From Druceiella hillmani (lineage: Eukaryota > Arthropoda > Insecta > Lepidoptera > Hepialidae): a stretch of 64,000 nucleotides of DNA. The position numbers and the translations under genes are program-made. The notes beneath the pieces were generated by a model. That model did not search any database and had not been told where the DNA came from. It was given only the letters and a program-made list of their open reading frames with translations. How positions within the stretch are numbered: the stretch's first letter is position 1; the number at the start of each line of letters is the position of its first letter. The stretch is taken from assembly GCA_039881145.1 (NCBI GenBank), contig JAYKKI010000052.1, positions 12,097,001 through 12,161,000 on the forward strand, written 5' to 3'. Positions 50,669 through 63,140 of the stretch are shown here, piece by piece.

Positions 50669-51250
50669 AGTAATTTGATTCGGCGCTTAGTTTGTTGGTC
50701 ATAAATTTCACTGAATTATCATGATTTATATTATTTAGAGTAAGGTCCTATATAATATCCCATAAGCTTCCAATAACATCCTTTTTAAATTCTGCCGTAT
50801 ACTCTTATGGAACTTAAATGTCCCTGCTACAGGAATATCGTTGTTGTTTCTCGGGATTTGGGTCTTTCTTTAGAGACAGGAAAATTATTTTATTAACAAG
50901 AATGTTGTAATGTACATAGACACATTTTTGAATGAATATGTAAGGGTATTTTATATTTTCCTAAACGACTGTCTACAGTCACAAAAAAGTAAATTTTTCA
51001 TAAAATAAAGATAGAATATTTTGTTATTACTGTTAAACCTCTTGTATGATTAATATTGTTCTTCGCGATTGATGAAGTCGTTACGAACTTGAAAATTCTT
51101 TAGAATGTCTTAAATATACGAGTATATATTGAACTTATCTGAGTCGAATAAAAATAGTTGGAACAAGTATCACTCTACAAGTACACTCCCTTATCTATTA
51201 TTGTTGTTATGTTGCTTTCAATTTGCATTGACAATTACATATGTATTAAA

Positions 51251-51253
<3 letters not shown>

Positions 51254-51289
<36 letters not shown>
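51254..51289. repeat. (TA)n microsatellite
   Basis: Pure AT run. Confidence 0.95.
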
Positions 51290-51292
<3 letters not shown>

Positions 51293-51816
51293 ATTTCTTT
51301 AAGAGATTTTAACACTGAAAATGCTTTTAAAGACTTGCATTTTTTTCTGTTAGGTTTTTATCAGTTTTTTAATGGCTTGGACATGAAGCTCTTCAGGAAT
51401 CATTATTATGAATTTGGGGCTGGCTACTCTGCTTCTTAATTGCGATTTTTAAATATGAGAAGAATAATTACTATTAATTTGTTCTGATTATCATGTTTGT
51501 TCGTTAATGAGTTAGAGAAAAATATTATTTGGACAATTAAGATAAGCACTGGCTTGTTAATGTATTCTTCTCATGTGTTCCTTGTTGGGATATTCCCATC
51601 TACATATTTTATTTTCTAGTTTATAATAGGTTTATTACTACTAATTTCATCAACATTTATTAATTTGGATTCATCACATTCGAGATTATAAAATTTATAT
51701 CTTTAGAAGTATTTCGTGTTTTTTTCTTTGAGGTTAATATTTCGGTGATTGGGATTACTAGAATTTACAAAGCATTTATTGAATATGTTTGGCGGTAATT
51801 TTGTAGAAATTCATTA

Positions 51817-51988
51817 TTCACACTTAAATGAAACTACGTAATGTAGTATTATTTCTACTTTCTTTAATTTCTTTACCACGACCTAGGTTTCGTTGTATTA
51901 CAATATCTTTAACGAAACCTAGGTCGTGGTAAAGAAATTAAAGAAAGTAGAAATAATACTACATCACGTAGTTTCATTTAAGTGTGAA
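51817..51988. mobile_element. MITE-like perfect hairpin, 78-bp arms
   Basis: Arms 51817-51894 and 51911-51988 are reverse complements with a single mismatch, separated by a 16-nt loop. Each arm starts TTCACACTTAAATGAAAC. About 40 nt of the same arm occur at 18276-18317, so it belongs to a dispersed family. Confidence 0.85.
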
Positions 51989-52418
51989 GCATTTATTATT
52001 GTAACCCTTATCATAGTGGTTGTTGTTGTTTAGCTACGTAATTTATAACATCAGTTAATTAATGGATACGTACTTGGTTCTCCGTTAAAAGGCACTGAGT
52101 TGGGAAAATTTGGATTTGGGGTTGTGATGTGAATACTAGGTCTTAAATTATTATATTTGGATGGTGATTTATGTTAAAAAGGTTCTCGTTATCGCCAATG
52201 ATTATTATTTAAGGTAGATGGCTATTTATTTACTAAATATTTTCGAGAATTTTCGTTTTCGGAGGAAAAATTATTTAGGCGCCCTTTAAGGTTTCAATAT
52301 CTCTACATCTTAATATCTTATAAAGTTTTGGATTAATCCTAGCAACAAATTTATACAACCCCAAGTTTTTCGTTGCTGTGATACGTTCAGTTAGTTATGC
52401 TTTTCTTTTTGTAGGAAT

Positions 52419-52423
<5 letters not shown>

Positions 52424-52502
<79 letters not shown>
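52424..52502. repeat. (TA)n microsatellite, one interruption
   Basis: AT run broken once by ATATG near 52462. Confidence 0.95.
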
Positions 52503-52504
<2 letters not shown>

Positions 52505-53216
52505 CCTTCGTATTACATTTTAATAAGATTCAACGGGTAAGGCATACTGATTGGCCTCGTCGTCATGATTTTGTTTTATTGTAGAGGAAAAAGTAAAGCC
52601 GTATAACATTCTTTGACTGACCATTCATTTTCACCTCGACTTTTCAATTACTTAGATTGTATTTAAAAAAAACTTTTCTTTCGCTGGCCGCGAAATATTT
52701 GTCGCATTGCGATATTTGTTTAAGAAGGCCCTTAAACTTTCATGGCTTCAACCAAATTTACTAATAAATTATGTTAAAATATTGAAATCAATTTCATTCG
52801 TGGTCAGTGTAACTTCGGATTTATAATAACAAGGCAAGTACCCCGATGCATCAGTTGTTAACACAAAATTAAGCTTCTTGTGTGAAACTTCCGTATGTTC
52901 AAACAATAATAAAGATAAGGATAGTCGGCGTATGGAGTGTTGCTGATAACACCACGTTATAATAATTAATAATTATCTTTAACAACACTGTCTTGCTTTG
53001 TTCTTAGAGCGAGTGTTTATATATAAATAAACAATCTGATTTTAAAAAAATATATTTATATAAGTTGTACCTCATCCAAATTCGGAAATTGTGAATTTAT
53101 TGTTGAAGCAATATGTAGATTACAAATTTAAATACATATTTTCTGCACGGCTAGGGTTAAAAAAAATATTCACTGAATGAATAGAAAACTTGTGGAAGAC
53201 ATATTATATTTACTTG

Positions 53217-53375
53217 AGACTGCTTCTGATGCCGGGACATTCGATACCTTTTCTCGGTACTGGTCGTAGATAGAACCTAGAGCACCATCTCCGTAGAAGG
53301 GCGATGATACTCTAGGATGCGATATAAGGCCCGATGGATAAAAGACCGATGAAGATATTGATGATGAAGCCCTTA
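53217..53375 (-). CDS. Orphan exon-like ORF, product unknown
   Basis: The minus strand encodes ISSSVFYPSGLISHPRVSSP, then FYGDGALGSIYDQYREKV and SNVPASEAVSS, ending at a good donor (A|GTAAAT) near 53217. Base composition is richer in G+C than the surroundings and codons look protein-like. There is no in-frame ATG after the upstream stop, so it would have to be an internal exon; the only acceptor candidate (GCCAATAAG) has a poor pyrimidine tract. I do not recognise the protein and found no partner exon. Confidence 0.35.
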
Positions 53376-53915
53376 TTGGCACGAGTCAGTCGATTATCAA
53401 TTCAGCAATTAGATTTACGTAGACAAGTTCAATGGTCGTGTAGAAAGAATTTCTAGATATTACATACTATTCGTTTTTGTATTTCAAAAACCTTTTTTCG
53501 CTACCTCTCAAAAAGTTATGGGGACTGAAAAATGTTTCTTTTAAAATGTTTTTAAATTTAAAATTAAGAATTTGTTATATTTATTTATTCATTTAAATTA
53601 CGACAAAATCTCAATAAACATAGTAAACTTAATTGAAATAAAACAACAGTCCACGAAGTAATTTAAAAACTTGCACGAAGTGTCAATAGTTTTATTAGCA
53701 GGATACGAGTATATTATGTATGGAGAGCTCAGATGATGAAGCAATCCACGTAGAAATTCTACATAATTGCAAGGAATATAATTTGTTGTGTTATTGTAAT
53801 ATGATCAGTTATTTCTACTTGCGGCATATATATATTTATATTTTCTTCTCATAATATATTGTTGCTGCAGCTTCATAAATGTTTTTTGGTAATGGTTAAT
53901 ATGTAACTAGTTTAG

Positions 53916-53916
<1 letters not shown>

Positions 53917-53966
<50 letters not shown>
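53917..53966. repeat. (TA)n microsatellite
   Basis: Pure AT run. Confidence 0.95.
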
Positions 53967-53970
<4 letters not shown>

Positions 53971-54399
53971 TTCAGAAATTTCTAGTGCTACAGAAATAGA
54001 TAATTTATATAAAAGGCGACATTTAAAAAAAATGTTAACATTTCATTCAGAAATATTTGAATAGCGAATTATCGAATAGGTTTAATTCATTTTACGAAAA
54101 CGAATGATTTGATCATTGCAACGTGAGTCAGTGCAGTATCTTAGCCATCACTCGGATGCTACCCAACACGTTATGGTTCATTTACCCTACGCCGAGTGTG
54201 TAAATTGTAAACAGTCTTATCGAAGTAATTATGTTGTTGAATGAATGGTCAAAGGTTATTATTGTTTCGAATGGTAATTTGGCTATTATAAGTTCAAACT
54301 CGTCTATAGCAATTGAAAGATTTGTGTATGAAATTTATGGCACAATGACAGAATTAATACTTTTACCGATATTACTTATCTCTGTAGCATTATTGTCAT

Positions 54400-56330
54400 A
54401 ATTGATATATTTTATAATTTTTAATAATATTATCTTTCGTTTTATAAAAAAAAAAATAGTGGAATGTCCATATTTCATAGCGTTTCCTGCTTAAACTCGA
54501 CATATTAAAATTTCAAATGAAATCAGCTACCTAATTATATATTAATTTATAACAAACTAATAATTAACTATTAGTTTGTTATTAATTAATATATAATTGT
54601 TAATATATAATATATAATTAATTTTTACTAATAATTAAGTGAACAAATGCAATAAAGCAAAGCCAATTCATATTTCATAAAACATCGAACAAAACAGATA
54701 AGATAATCTAGTTATTAGATCAGCAAAACATCCCAAAAAAATAACAATTCTGTAATAGTCGATATACAAATAAATAGAAATAATTTTAAAATATATGCAA
54801 AGGCACTTATTTATTACAAGTTTAAATAAATGGTAGGACTTTATTTTATGTAAAGCGAAAAAAATAATCTGTATAAATCATGTTAAAATATCTTCTTAAT
54901 ACTAACAACTAAAAATTAACAAAACAGAAAAGAACTATGCCTATAATTATGCAATAAACATATTCCTTTACTAGTATGTCAAATTTGAAACTATATAAAT
55001 TATTACGTCATATATATGAATTAGTCATTACGCCAGAATTATAATATAAAAACAAAACCCCAATGAATGTAAAATGAAATTTTTCATTCGAACATTGCTT
55101 ACACTTAATATCGTATTAGTGAATGAATTATTGAAACAATCGTATTCATTTAGAATACCATTATAGTTAACAAATAAAAAAAAATAACATTTTTTTAAAA
55201 GTCGAATACAGAATTGATCAGTATATTTGAATGAGTAACTCACCTCTAATGACTCAGTGATTAACAATTAGGAAAGAGCAAGAAAAAAAAATATAATTTA
55301 CAATCCTAATACAAAACAAAAATTATCGTCACAAAAATGGATATATCATATTTTTTACCTGTCAAGTATTGTCAATAAAAAATAAAAATCTAACGAAATA
55401 TATAACAATTTTTAAAAATGGTTACAAGAAATAATAAATATTAATCCCATTTTTTAATGTGAAGCTATTGACTAAATTTATTAAACATAACGATTAATAA
55501 ATCCAACCATCATCTTAACCGTCATTGATACTCGCTTTATGTGGTCAAAGTATCGATTTTGTTCTTTTAGGATTTTGCGTGGCTTTTTTCAAGACTTAGT
55601 TGGGTTTGTGTATTTCTTGGATTAGTTGGTGTTATCTATATATGAAGGATATAACGGGCCACAATGTGCATTTTTTTTATTAAGGTGAACAATTATTATA
55701 CCACATTTGCGCTTCTTATATAACAAAATTGCGCCTCGTACCAATCGTCCCAAAGGTAAGTAACAAAGAGAAGAAAAGTTGAGACTTTTCATCTCTTTGT
55801 AGTATAATATTTAAAGTGCCACATTCATGTTAACAGATGTATGTAAAATTATTCAACTTTGATTGTATTAATACTGTAAATGAATTATCATTTTCTGTAA
55901 AGTGAAGACAATATTTTTATCGCTTGAAAGATTGAAATAATCTAAATGTTCGTAGTTTAATTTTTTGTTTAAATTTTTTTGTGACGTTTCAATTTATTTA
56001 TTTAAAAATGAAACACTATATTTGTTTTAATCTAGTCAGTATTTAGTTAACATAGGTTAGGATAATGCATGTAACAAATTTTACATGGAGTCTTAAACAG
56101 ACTGCATAAAATGAAATGGAGTTATATTTAAATTTTATAATTGCTTTCCCTCATTCAACAAACTTAAAATAGTTATTAAGCAATTTTAATTAAGTTACAA
56201 ATTTATATTAAGCAATTTTAATAATGAGTTTATAAACCACATTGATCAATATCAATGCATTGTGACATGTTGCTTCGTGCAGTGGTGAAAGAGGAAAGCA
56301 TGATATCTCGCTATCGCGCTCGTATAGATC
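54400..56330. repeat. Segmental duplication, arm 2 (partner 1.95-3.87 kb)
   Basis: Collinear with arm 1 at a constant offset. It ends about 460 bp downstream of pseudogene C exon 8, so it represents that copy's 3' flank. Contains an AT palindrome at 54534-54597. Confidence 0.6.
54534..54597. repeat. AT-rich palindrome
   Basis: TATAACAAACTAATA and its reverse complement flank a short spacer; weaker pairing continues outward (ATTATATATTAA / TTAATATATAAT). Confidence 0.75.
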
Positions 56331-56533
56331 AACAAGATTGAAAATGTGTGTATAAATCACATGTGCGATAATGCATTGTGTGATTGATAATGTGATTTAT
56401 ATTCTCATTTTTAAGATCAACGAGGTTGAAAATGAGTATATAAATCACATGATCAATAACAATGCATCATACAGTGGCGAAGGAAGAGAGCATGATATCA
56501 CGCTATCGCACTCGTATAGATCAAGGTTGAAAA
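56234..56533. repeat. Tandem duplication, about 200-bp unit
   Basis: Two diverged copies: one beginning ATAAACCACATTGATCAATA near 56234, one beginning ATAAATCACATGATCAATAA near 56437. Both contain GCATGATATCNCGCTATCGC and CTCGTATAGATCAA. A related single copy is near 3805-3865. Confidence 0.7.
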
Positions 56534-56788
56534 TTATTATGAAAAATCGATGATTGAATTTTACTTAAAGTTATGTATAAAAACTTTCAGTAAGATTTTT
56601 AAGAAATTTTAGAAAAAAATGTTTATGCTAATTTCGCATAAATACGACCACATTCTGTGGAATGAAATACTTAGAAGTTTTTAAATTTTTAAGCAGGAAA
56701 AACAAACTTAGTTAATTAGCATCATAATCATTGCTGTATACTGCATATAGTTACCAAATTTTTATTCATAACTAGGTGATACTGTTTT

Positions 56789-56950
56789 TTATCTACTAAT
56801 AAAATTTAACTTGATAGGTTCGTCCGGTGCTCCTATAATTATGTAAAGACTTAGTAGCATTTTACATGGCGGAATGGTGCTTATGCAAGACTCGAAGCGA
56901 TACCGCATAACTAGACTGGCACTTCATGTTTATCGTGGTATATTTGGCAC
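56789..56950 (-). pseudogene. P450 pseudogene C, exon 8
   Basis: 162 nt copy of the live exon 8, with the acceptor CAG, the start GAKY and the final LNFISR-stop preserved. An 8-bp deletion after NMK shifts the frame; beyond it the other frame reads SLVMRYRFES, matching SLVMQYRFEP. The 3' flank also resembles that of the live gene. Upstream exons would lie above 57 kb, where a Helitron and a hAT have inserted; only a weak exon 7 candidate near 63.65-63.72 kb was seen. Confidence 0.82.
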
Positions 56951-57702
56951 CTGTAAAGATAGGGTTTTCATTCGACAGGAATGCTTGAAGTTTCGTGGAA
57001 TGGTTCCCATATTAATGAATCCATCTTCCAAGAACTCGGTATCAGACAGGTTTTCTCCAATATTATACATACTCGCACCACGAAATTCTTCGTAGACAAT
57101 GCTTCGCGGTGTAGGGCAAAACGGAAAGTATAAGGCTACGTGACTAAGTAGATATGAGATGGATAGATTACATCTCCTTGCACTGTACCTAGAAAGCAGC
57201 TGTCAGACGAGAACGGTGATATATCTGTGTACACTCTGTGAAGAGGGTAACAATTGACTTATGTTAATGAAGCAATTATTAACATAAATCATAACATCAT
57301 AATTTTTATGGTTTTATATGGACTAAAACCACATTGCGTTTTAAGATACAAAAGTGCAATCTATGAATTCCATAGGAAATAGAATTTTGAGAATTCGAAA
57401 CATAACTTTTTAATCAAAGATGTAACATTTCAAGTAATAAGGGATTTCCTGCAAAGATTTCCTTGTAATTTTATTGCAGGAAAGCCTTTGCAAGTGTTAG
57501 AAATTAAAATTTCATTGAAATAAAAAATAAAATTTGCACGTAATTACGTATCGCAACGCTATCTATCAAGAAGAAAATGTAGGATTTGATTTGTTTTTTG
57601 GAATAAAAACTAAATTCAAAATGCATATTTTTAGTTCATAACACTGTTAATACGAATGTTATTTGTGTTATTAGGATAAATACTTTCTGAGTTATTAAAT
57701 AA

Positions 57703-58600
57703 CTAACATGTAGAAAAAATTATATACTTTCCATTATTGATAGGACCCAATGTATTGTTTTCACTTAGGACTCTGTGTATTATTTGAGAACGTCTCTCTA
57801 CTTGCGCTTCTTCATCAGCTATAAAATTAACTGGTGAAAAATGTGGCTGGAAGTGCAATATCGGAAATAACTCAATGGACTCAATCCTCTGACAAACTTG
57901 TCCTTGTATGGAAAAATTCGGTGAGAATCCCGGCCGAGCAACAACTTTGTCTGCACCAAAAGATGCTTTATGGAAGAATATATTATATTTTCTAATGTTA
58001 TTTATAAAATGCCGTGGATCATAATTGCCACATGACCATAAGTATGTCAATGCTTACACAGGCTCCCCTAAATATGGGATAACTACTTTTAACCCAAAAT
58101 ACCATATTCTAGCTCTTCTTTCTATTTCAGTGCTTTATGAACAGTATACACTTTATCCCAGCTTTCAAGCGTCTAGGACTGTCGTAGTCGGAACGCACAT
58201 CGTACTCTAATGCGGCGTGCCTAATGACACTCCTGTTTGTTGGGAAAGTCTATCGGATCTGTGTTGGCTGAACTTCTTATTGTTCCGTTATTTCGTCACC
58301 TCTTAAGCTGGCTTTCTGTTCAGCTTATCCTTCAAGTTGAGTTTGTGACTTCTTCGATGCACCAGAACAATAGATAATTAGCGTGTTGTTGATGTCGATC
58401 GGCTGCCTGCTCTCGCGTTTCGACCGCGCTGAGAGCTTTTTGATGCTTAGCTTTTTTGACTCGTCTTAGCTTCTCTGGATGAAAAGTCTCTTGACTCTTA
58501 GCAACTTTCTTAGCCCGAGCGTTATTAGAATTTCGTGACAGATATGGTTTTCTTTGTCCAGCATGTTAGTAAATTTGAAAATCGCAAATTAAAACTTATG
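57703..58600 (-). mobile_element. Helitron-like element relic (N-terminal region of Rep/helicase protein)
   Basis: On the minus strand, 58570-58330 encodes a Lys/Arg/Glu-rich stretch (ARAKKVAKSQETFH, then ALSAVETREQAADRHQQHA), like the repeated basic N-terminus of insect Helitron proteins. At 58050-57703 an ORF reads FSIQGQVCQRI, followed by EEAQVERRSQIIHRVLSENN, matching the Helitron helicase-like N-terminal domain (FRIQGQxYHxIGSLLP...Q...R). The expected GSLLP is changed and the two parts are broken by stops. It lies just upstream of pseudogene C on the same strand. Confidence 0.7.
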
Positions 58601-58716
58601 AAAAAAGAAATAAATAAGAGAAGCAAAAAAGAGTAAGTTGAAATACCGTAATTTGGTTAAAATTGTAACAAAAGCTGACAAAGTGCGTACCGAACCACGC
58701 AAAGTAAAAAGAATGC

Positions 58717-60620
58717 AGTGGCGTAACGTAGCGGGGGCGGCCGAGGCGCCCCCTCTCCTCCTCCTGGGCGTCACTTTAAGGGGGCGGCAAAATTTCACAA
58801 TATATGACAATAATAATAACATCTTGTAAAAATGTTACCTATTTTATTTCATGGAACTTTTTATTATTTATTCCTTGTCGAAACCGGGGGAACACCCTTT
58901 CTTTTAATTAATGTAGTCATCTTGCTCGTACTCTGTACTGAATTGCAGTGATTCTCCGAGATTCTTTTGTGCTCGAATTATTTACGACTAATGTTCAGTG
59001 AGAATGAATTCATTCCTATAAAGAATAGTGTTCAATACTGTATGTATTTATTATTAATAACAACTGCAAATTAAATTACAGTACGGGTACGGGCTTAAGG
59101 GAAGTCCGTGAATGGCGCTTTAATAATTCAAAGAAAGTTTTGTTCCTTGCCCGATCATCATTCATCCAAATCATATTGACTTAATTATATATGTATATAC
59201 GCCTTCCAAGCTATGATTTTAGTCCTCATAAGTACGTACCGTGCTTGTTAAATTATTGGACTTTTCCGAAAAATTCTATTCTTCGACTCTTAGTTTTTTT
59301 TTAATATCAATGAGGCACCAAACAGACTGACAGGTCACGTGATGGAAAGCGGTCACTGTCGCCTATAGACACAGGACTAAGTCCCGCAAATTTGTTAATA
59401 CCCCAGAAGTTTAGGATGTTTCCTTTATGTGAACCTGTAATTGCACTGGCTACTTTTTTGCGGCAGATATAAGAAAGGTGGTGGTACTAACCCAGAGGTC
59501 CCCGCCACAAATATAGTGGGTTCTACCATTTGTATAAGCACATTAGACTATATGAGTATTAAATATTTGATTTACGTTATTTATTTATGTAAGTGTATGT
59601 TTGACTGCTTATTACGTTGTTAAAGCTTTAATTAATTAAATTAAAAAAAAATGAAAATGTAAATTTTGGTAAAATATTCTATTTTTTTCAAATTTGTTAG
59701 TAATTATTTTGAAATCTTTTACGATACTTTCATTTTCGCATCCAGCTCGTGCTTAGCGAATTAGGCAAGATTATATTGTTTTGTTTTAGCATACAAAATG
59801 AAAAGTGAGGCAAGGCGGCTTACCAAGGAATGGTTTTACCACACATTAGTTAACGGCGAAAAAAGTTTTACACACTTGGATGGCTTCTTCGTTTATTTGG
59901 GAACGAAAATACACTGAACGAATCAAAGTTTCGCTTATCTGATGAATTTAATACTTGGTGGAAACTAAATCCTAAAGTTTCAAGTCACGAATCAAGTGTA
60001 CTACACAACCAAAATTATTGCAAATGGAAGAAGTTGGAGACCAGACTTCCAAAAGGATGGACTGCTGACAAGCAAGACCAAAACTCCGTGGCAAAGGAAA
60101 TAAAAAATAGCAATAAATTGTTATAAGAACTTTTGCTATTATAGAATTACTTGCTAAAGAAAATCTGGCTTTACGTGGCCATAGAGAACACAATACCACT
60201 GCTAGTGAAGGATTTTTTTAGAACTGGAGTATTTAATAGCAACAGCTTGTAAGATCTAAAATGTGTGGTAAAATTTCAATGACGTATATGTCACCAGAAA
60301 TTCAAAATTTATTTATTGCAATTTTGGGAAATACAGTGCGCCAACATATCATCAGACGAGTAAAAAATTCCAAGTGTTATTCCTTTGTAGCTAGGGAATC
60401 GCTGGTTCGTTTTTCATGCGGTTTTCGAAACCATGTAAATCATTTTGGTGAGCGGATATTAATTTATATTTGAATAATTTATATTAAAAGTGAGCCAGGC
60501 AAGAGCGAATACAGTGAAAAATTACCATTAAAATCAAATAGCATTTTGCCAGCTCGAATGTTATTTGATTAGCAGACCTGCGTGTACAATTGCTCAAGGT
60601 ATTCCGTAAATGAGATTGTT
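58717..60620 (+). mobile_element. hAT transposon relic (ZMYM1/TTF-type transposase)
   Basis: The left end begins CAGTGGCGTAACGTAGCGGG, typical of this hAT group, followed by a GC-rich stretch unlike the surroundings. The transposase starts at ATG 59798: RLTKEWFYHTLVNGEKSF, then after breaks FRLSDEFNTWWKLNPKVSSH, then LAKENLALRGHREHNTTASE (60.15-60.20 kb), then MTYMSPEIQNLFIAILGNTV from 60283. These match in order the TTF zinc-finger region and hAT core of ZMYM1-like transposases. Several stops and frameshifts; no matching right terminal repeat was found. Confidence 0.8.
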
Positions 60621-60759
60621 GTAAAAAAATGTTTTTATAGTTCGGTTGTGATTAAATTTAACAACATAAAATAAGTTGGCGTATTAAAAAAAATTAATTT
60701 AAAATATTGAAAACAAAGCGTAAAATAGATAACACAAAACAATGAATTACATTAAGGAC

Positions 60760-61120
60760 CGCCTTGCTTCTAACTCTCTCTATTCAGACGTCGACTTTCG
60801 ACGAGTGACAGGCGCTACTTGATAATAAAGTGATATAACATTTTAAAATGTTAGTTGAGCGTAATTTTCTTAATAATATAATACGTTCATTCAAATTGGT
60901 AATAGGTATGAATCACATTACAGGTATGGAAGTTGACGTTATAATAACAGCTGATTAAACATTCGTCAAAGTTCGGTGCCATTCGGTGATGGTCGGTAAA
61001 TATGAATGGAAGAGTGAAAAGAAACGTACTGTGTTACTCTATCTTTATTCAGAAAGTGAAGGCCATTGTACGGGCGCTGCTTGACAATACCGCAATACAA
61101 TATTTTAACATGTTAACCAA
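60760..61120. repeat. Diverged local duplication next to the hAT relic
   Basis: GACAGGCGCTACTTGATAAT near 60.81 kb and TACGGGCGCTGCTTGACAAT near 61.07 kb, each followed by ATATTTTAA-CATGTTA-type sequence. The open frame at 61002-61268 overlaps the second copy. Confidence 0.45.
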
Positions 61121-61269
61121 TCCAACGTTCTTTACTAATATTATAATATTTAAACGTTTAAAACATAATATAGCCCTTTCAGTCGATATTATGTTATACA
61201 TATTATTACGTTATAATTCTGTCATCACTACAAATTCGATTGGGTTGCTTCTTCTTATACTTAAATAAA

Positions 61270-62150
61270 ATTTGTTCGTAATATTCGTTGTGTTCATAAT
61301 TGCGAATAAAATCTCTTATATTCATTGAAAGTCTATGAAGAAACTTGGTTTGAAATTGATTGCAATTTTACTGCTCGTTTTTTGTTATTATAATTATAGC
61401 TTCCAATAATAAAGTTTTTTTTAGAGGAAAAATATTTAATAACTAATAATAAAACCTTGTAAATGCATTGGAAAAGAAAGACGATTTTATGACTATCTTT
61501 CGGAAATTAATATTTTCTATGGAAATATTTATTGTGGAAAGAACAAAGTATATAATTATTTTTGGAATACTTTCACGTTTCGTATGAACTTCGGAACTAA
61601 TGTGTGTATAAATATAAGTCTACAAATTGAGTAAGAAGTACTAGTACAAACAGCTTTTGACAGTATTCTAGTAGTACATGAAGAAACAAAAAAATTTCAT
61701 GCTTTTCTTGGATAATTTATCACTTTATTTTCACAAATTTCTTTAGAATTTTACACTAAATTCAACAAAGTAAGCTGTAAAATTAAATCATGTTTAGTAT
61801 CACTGTAGCGATTATTTTCCGCATGCGGCAAACGACATATAGGTTCGACAAGTCACTTTTGTTTACAATATTTATGACTTTGTTTCGAGTATTTGTATGT
61901 AATTTTGATTCATGAAAAAATCCGCATTTTTTCATTAGAATTCTTATTAAGTATTATTGTTTACTTATATTTATAGCTTTTAATCGCATAAAACCTGTAA
62001 AAAATGCGCAATTATCCATTTCATCACTTACATTAAGAACAAAACATGCACAGCGGGCATTGACAAATTATGCTTTCCTAAAATGTTTTATTTCGCAAGC
62101 GGCAAACAACTTATATGTTCAACACATCATCTAAATAAATAAATGAGTTT
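61270..62150. other. No feature seen
   Basis: AT-rich intergenic DNA between the hAT region and the tandem-repeat array. Confidence 0.5.
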
Positions 62151-62219
62151 TTCTTTTTTTTAGTGGTTGATTTAATTTTAAATTATAAATTAGTAAAAAT
62201 TAAATAAATTATATGACCT

Positions 62220-63140
62220 TTTATACAACCATTCATCCCCATTTTAGGGGCTCATTTCACTTTGCATAATAAATAAATAATAATAAATAAGTAAATTACG
62301 TACTTCCTTAGATATTTTCATCCCCCATTTTAGCAGTAGTTTTTTATGCGTTGTTTTTTAAAGTAGTTAGTGTTCTATTTCAAGTTATGACCTAGCTGCA
62401 GGCAAAATTTCATACAAATTCAAGCAGTATTTTTACCTTATTTATGGGCAAACTTCTAAACAAACACACGAACTTTTTAAGTTCATCCCACATTTTAGGG
62501 GTGAGTTTGATTTTTAAAGCTGCTTTTAAAGCTGCATATTACATAATCTACTACTCCAGGTTATAGTCTATCTGTATACAAAATTTCATACAAATCTAGG
62601 TAGTATTATTTACGTAATTGACAGACAAACATTCGAGCTAACAAATATACAAACTTTTTACTTTCACCCCCATTTTAGGAGTTAATTTTATTTAAAAATT
62701 AGCTTTTATCCTATTCCAGGTTATTGTCTATTTGTGTGCAAAATTATATACAAATTGAGGCAGCATGTTTTATACGAATGATGGATAAATATCCAAAAAA
62801 ACAAACAAACAAACTTTTTCCTCATTCCCCATTTTAGCTGTCGATTTTATTTTGTAATTATCCTATGTCCTATTCCAGGTCATGATATGTTTACATTCAA
62901 AATTTTATATAAATCTGGGCAGTATTTTTTTCGTGATTGGCTGACAAACATCCGATTAAACAAACATACATACTTTTTATTTTAGTCCCCTATTTTAGAG
63001 GTTGATTTTATTTTTAAAATACTCTATGTAGTATATCAGATTATAATCTATTTTCATGAAATAATTTTATTAAAATTCAGGTGATATTTTTTACGTGATT
63101 GTCGGACAAACATCCAAACAAATATACACATTTTCTCGTT
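62220..63140. repeat. Diverged 160-180-bp tandem repeat array
   Basis: Six occurrences of CCCCATTTTAG (near 62238, 62324, 62487, 62667, 62826 and 62988). Between the later ones lie an AAATTTCATACAAAT stretch and a GACAAACATCCAAAC stretch. A typical insect non-coding repeat; no ORF. Confidence 0.75.
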
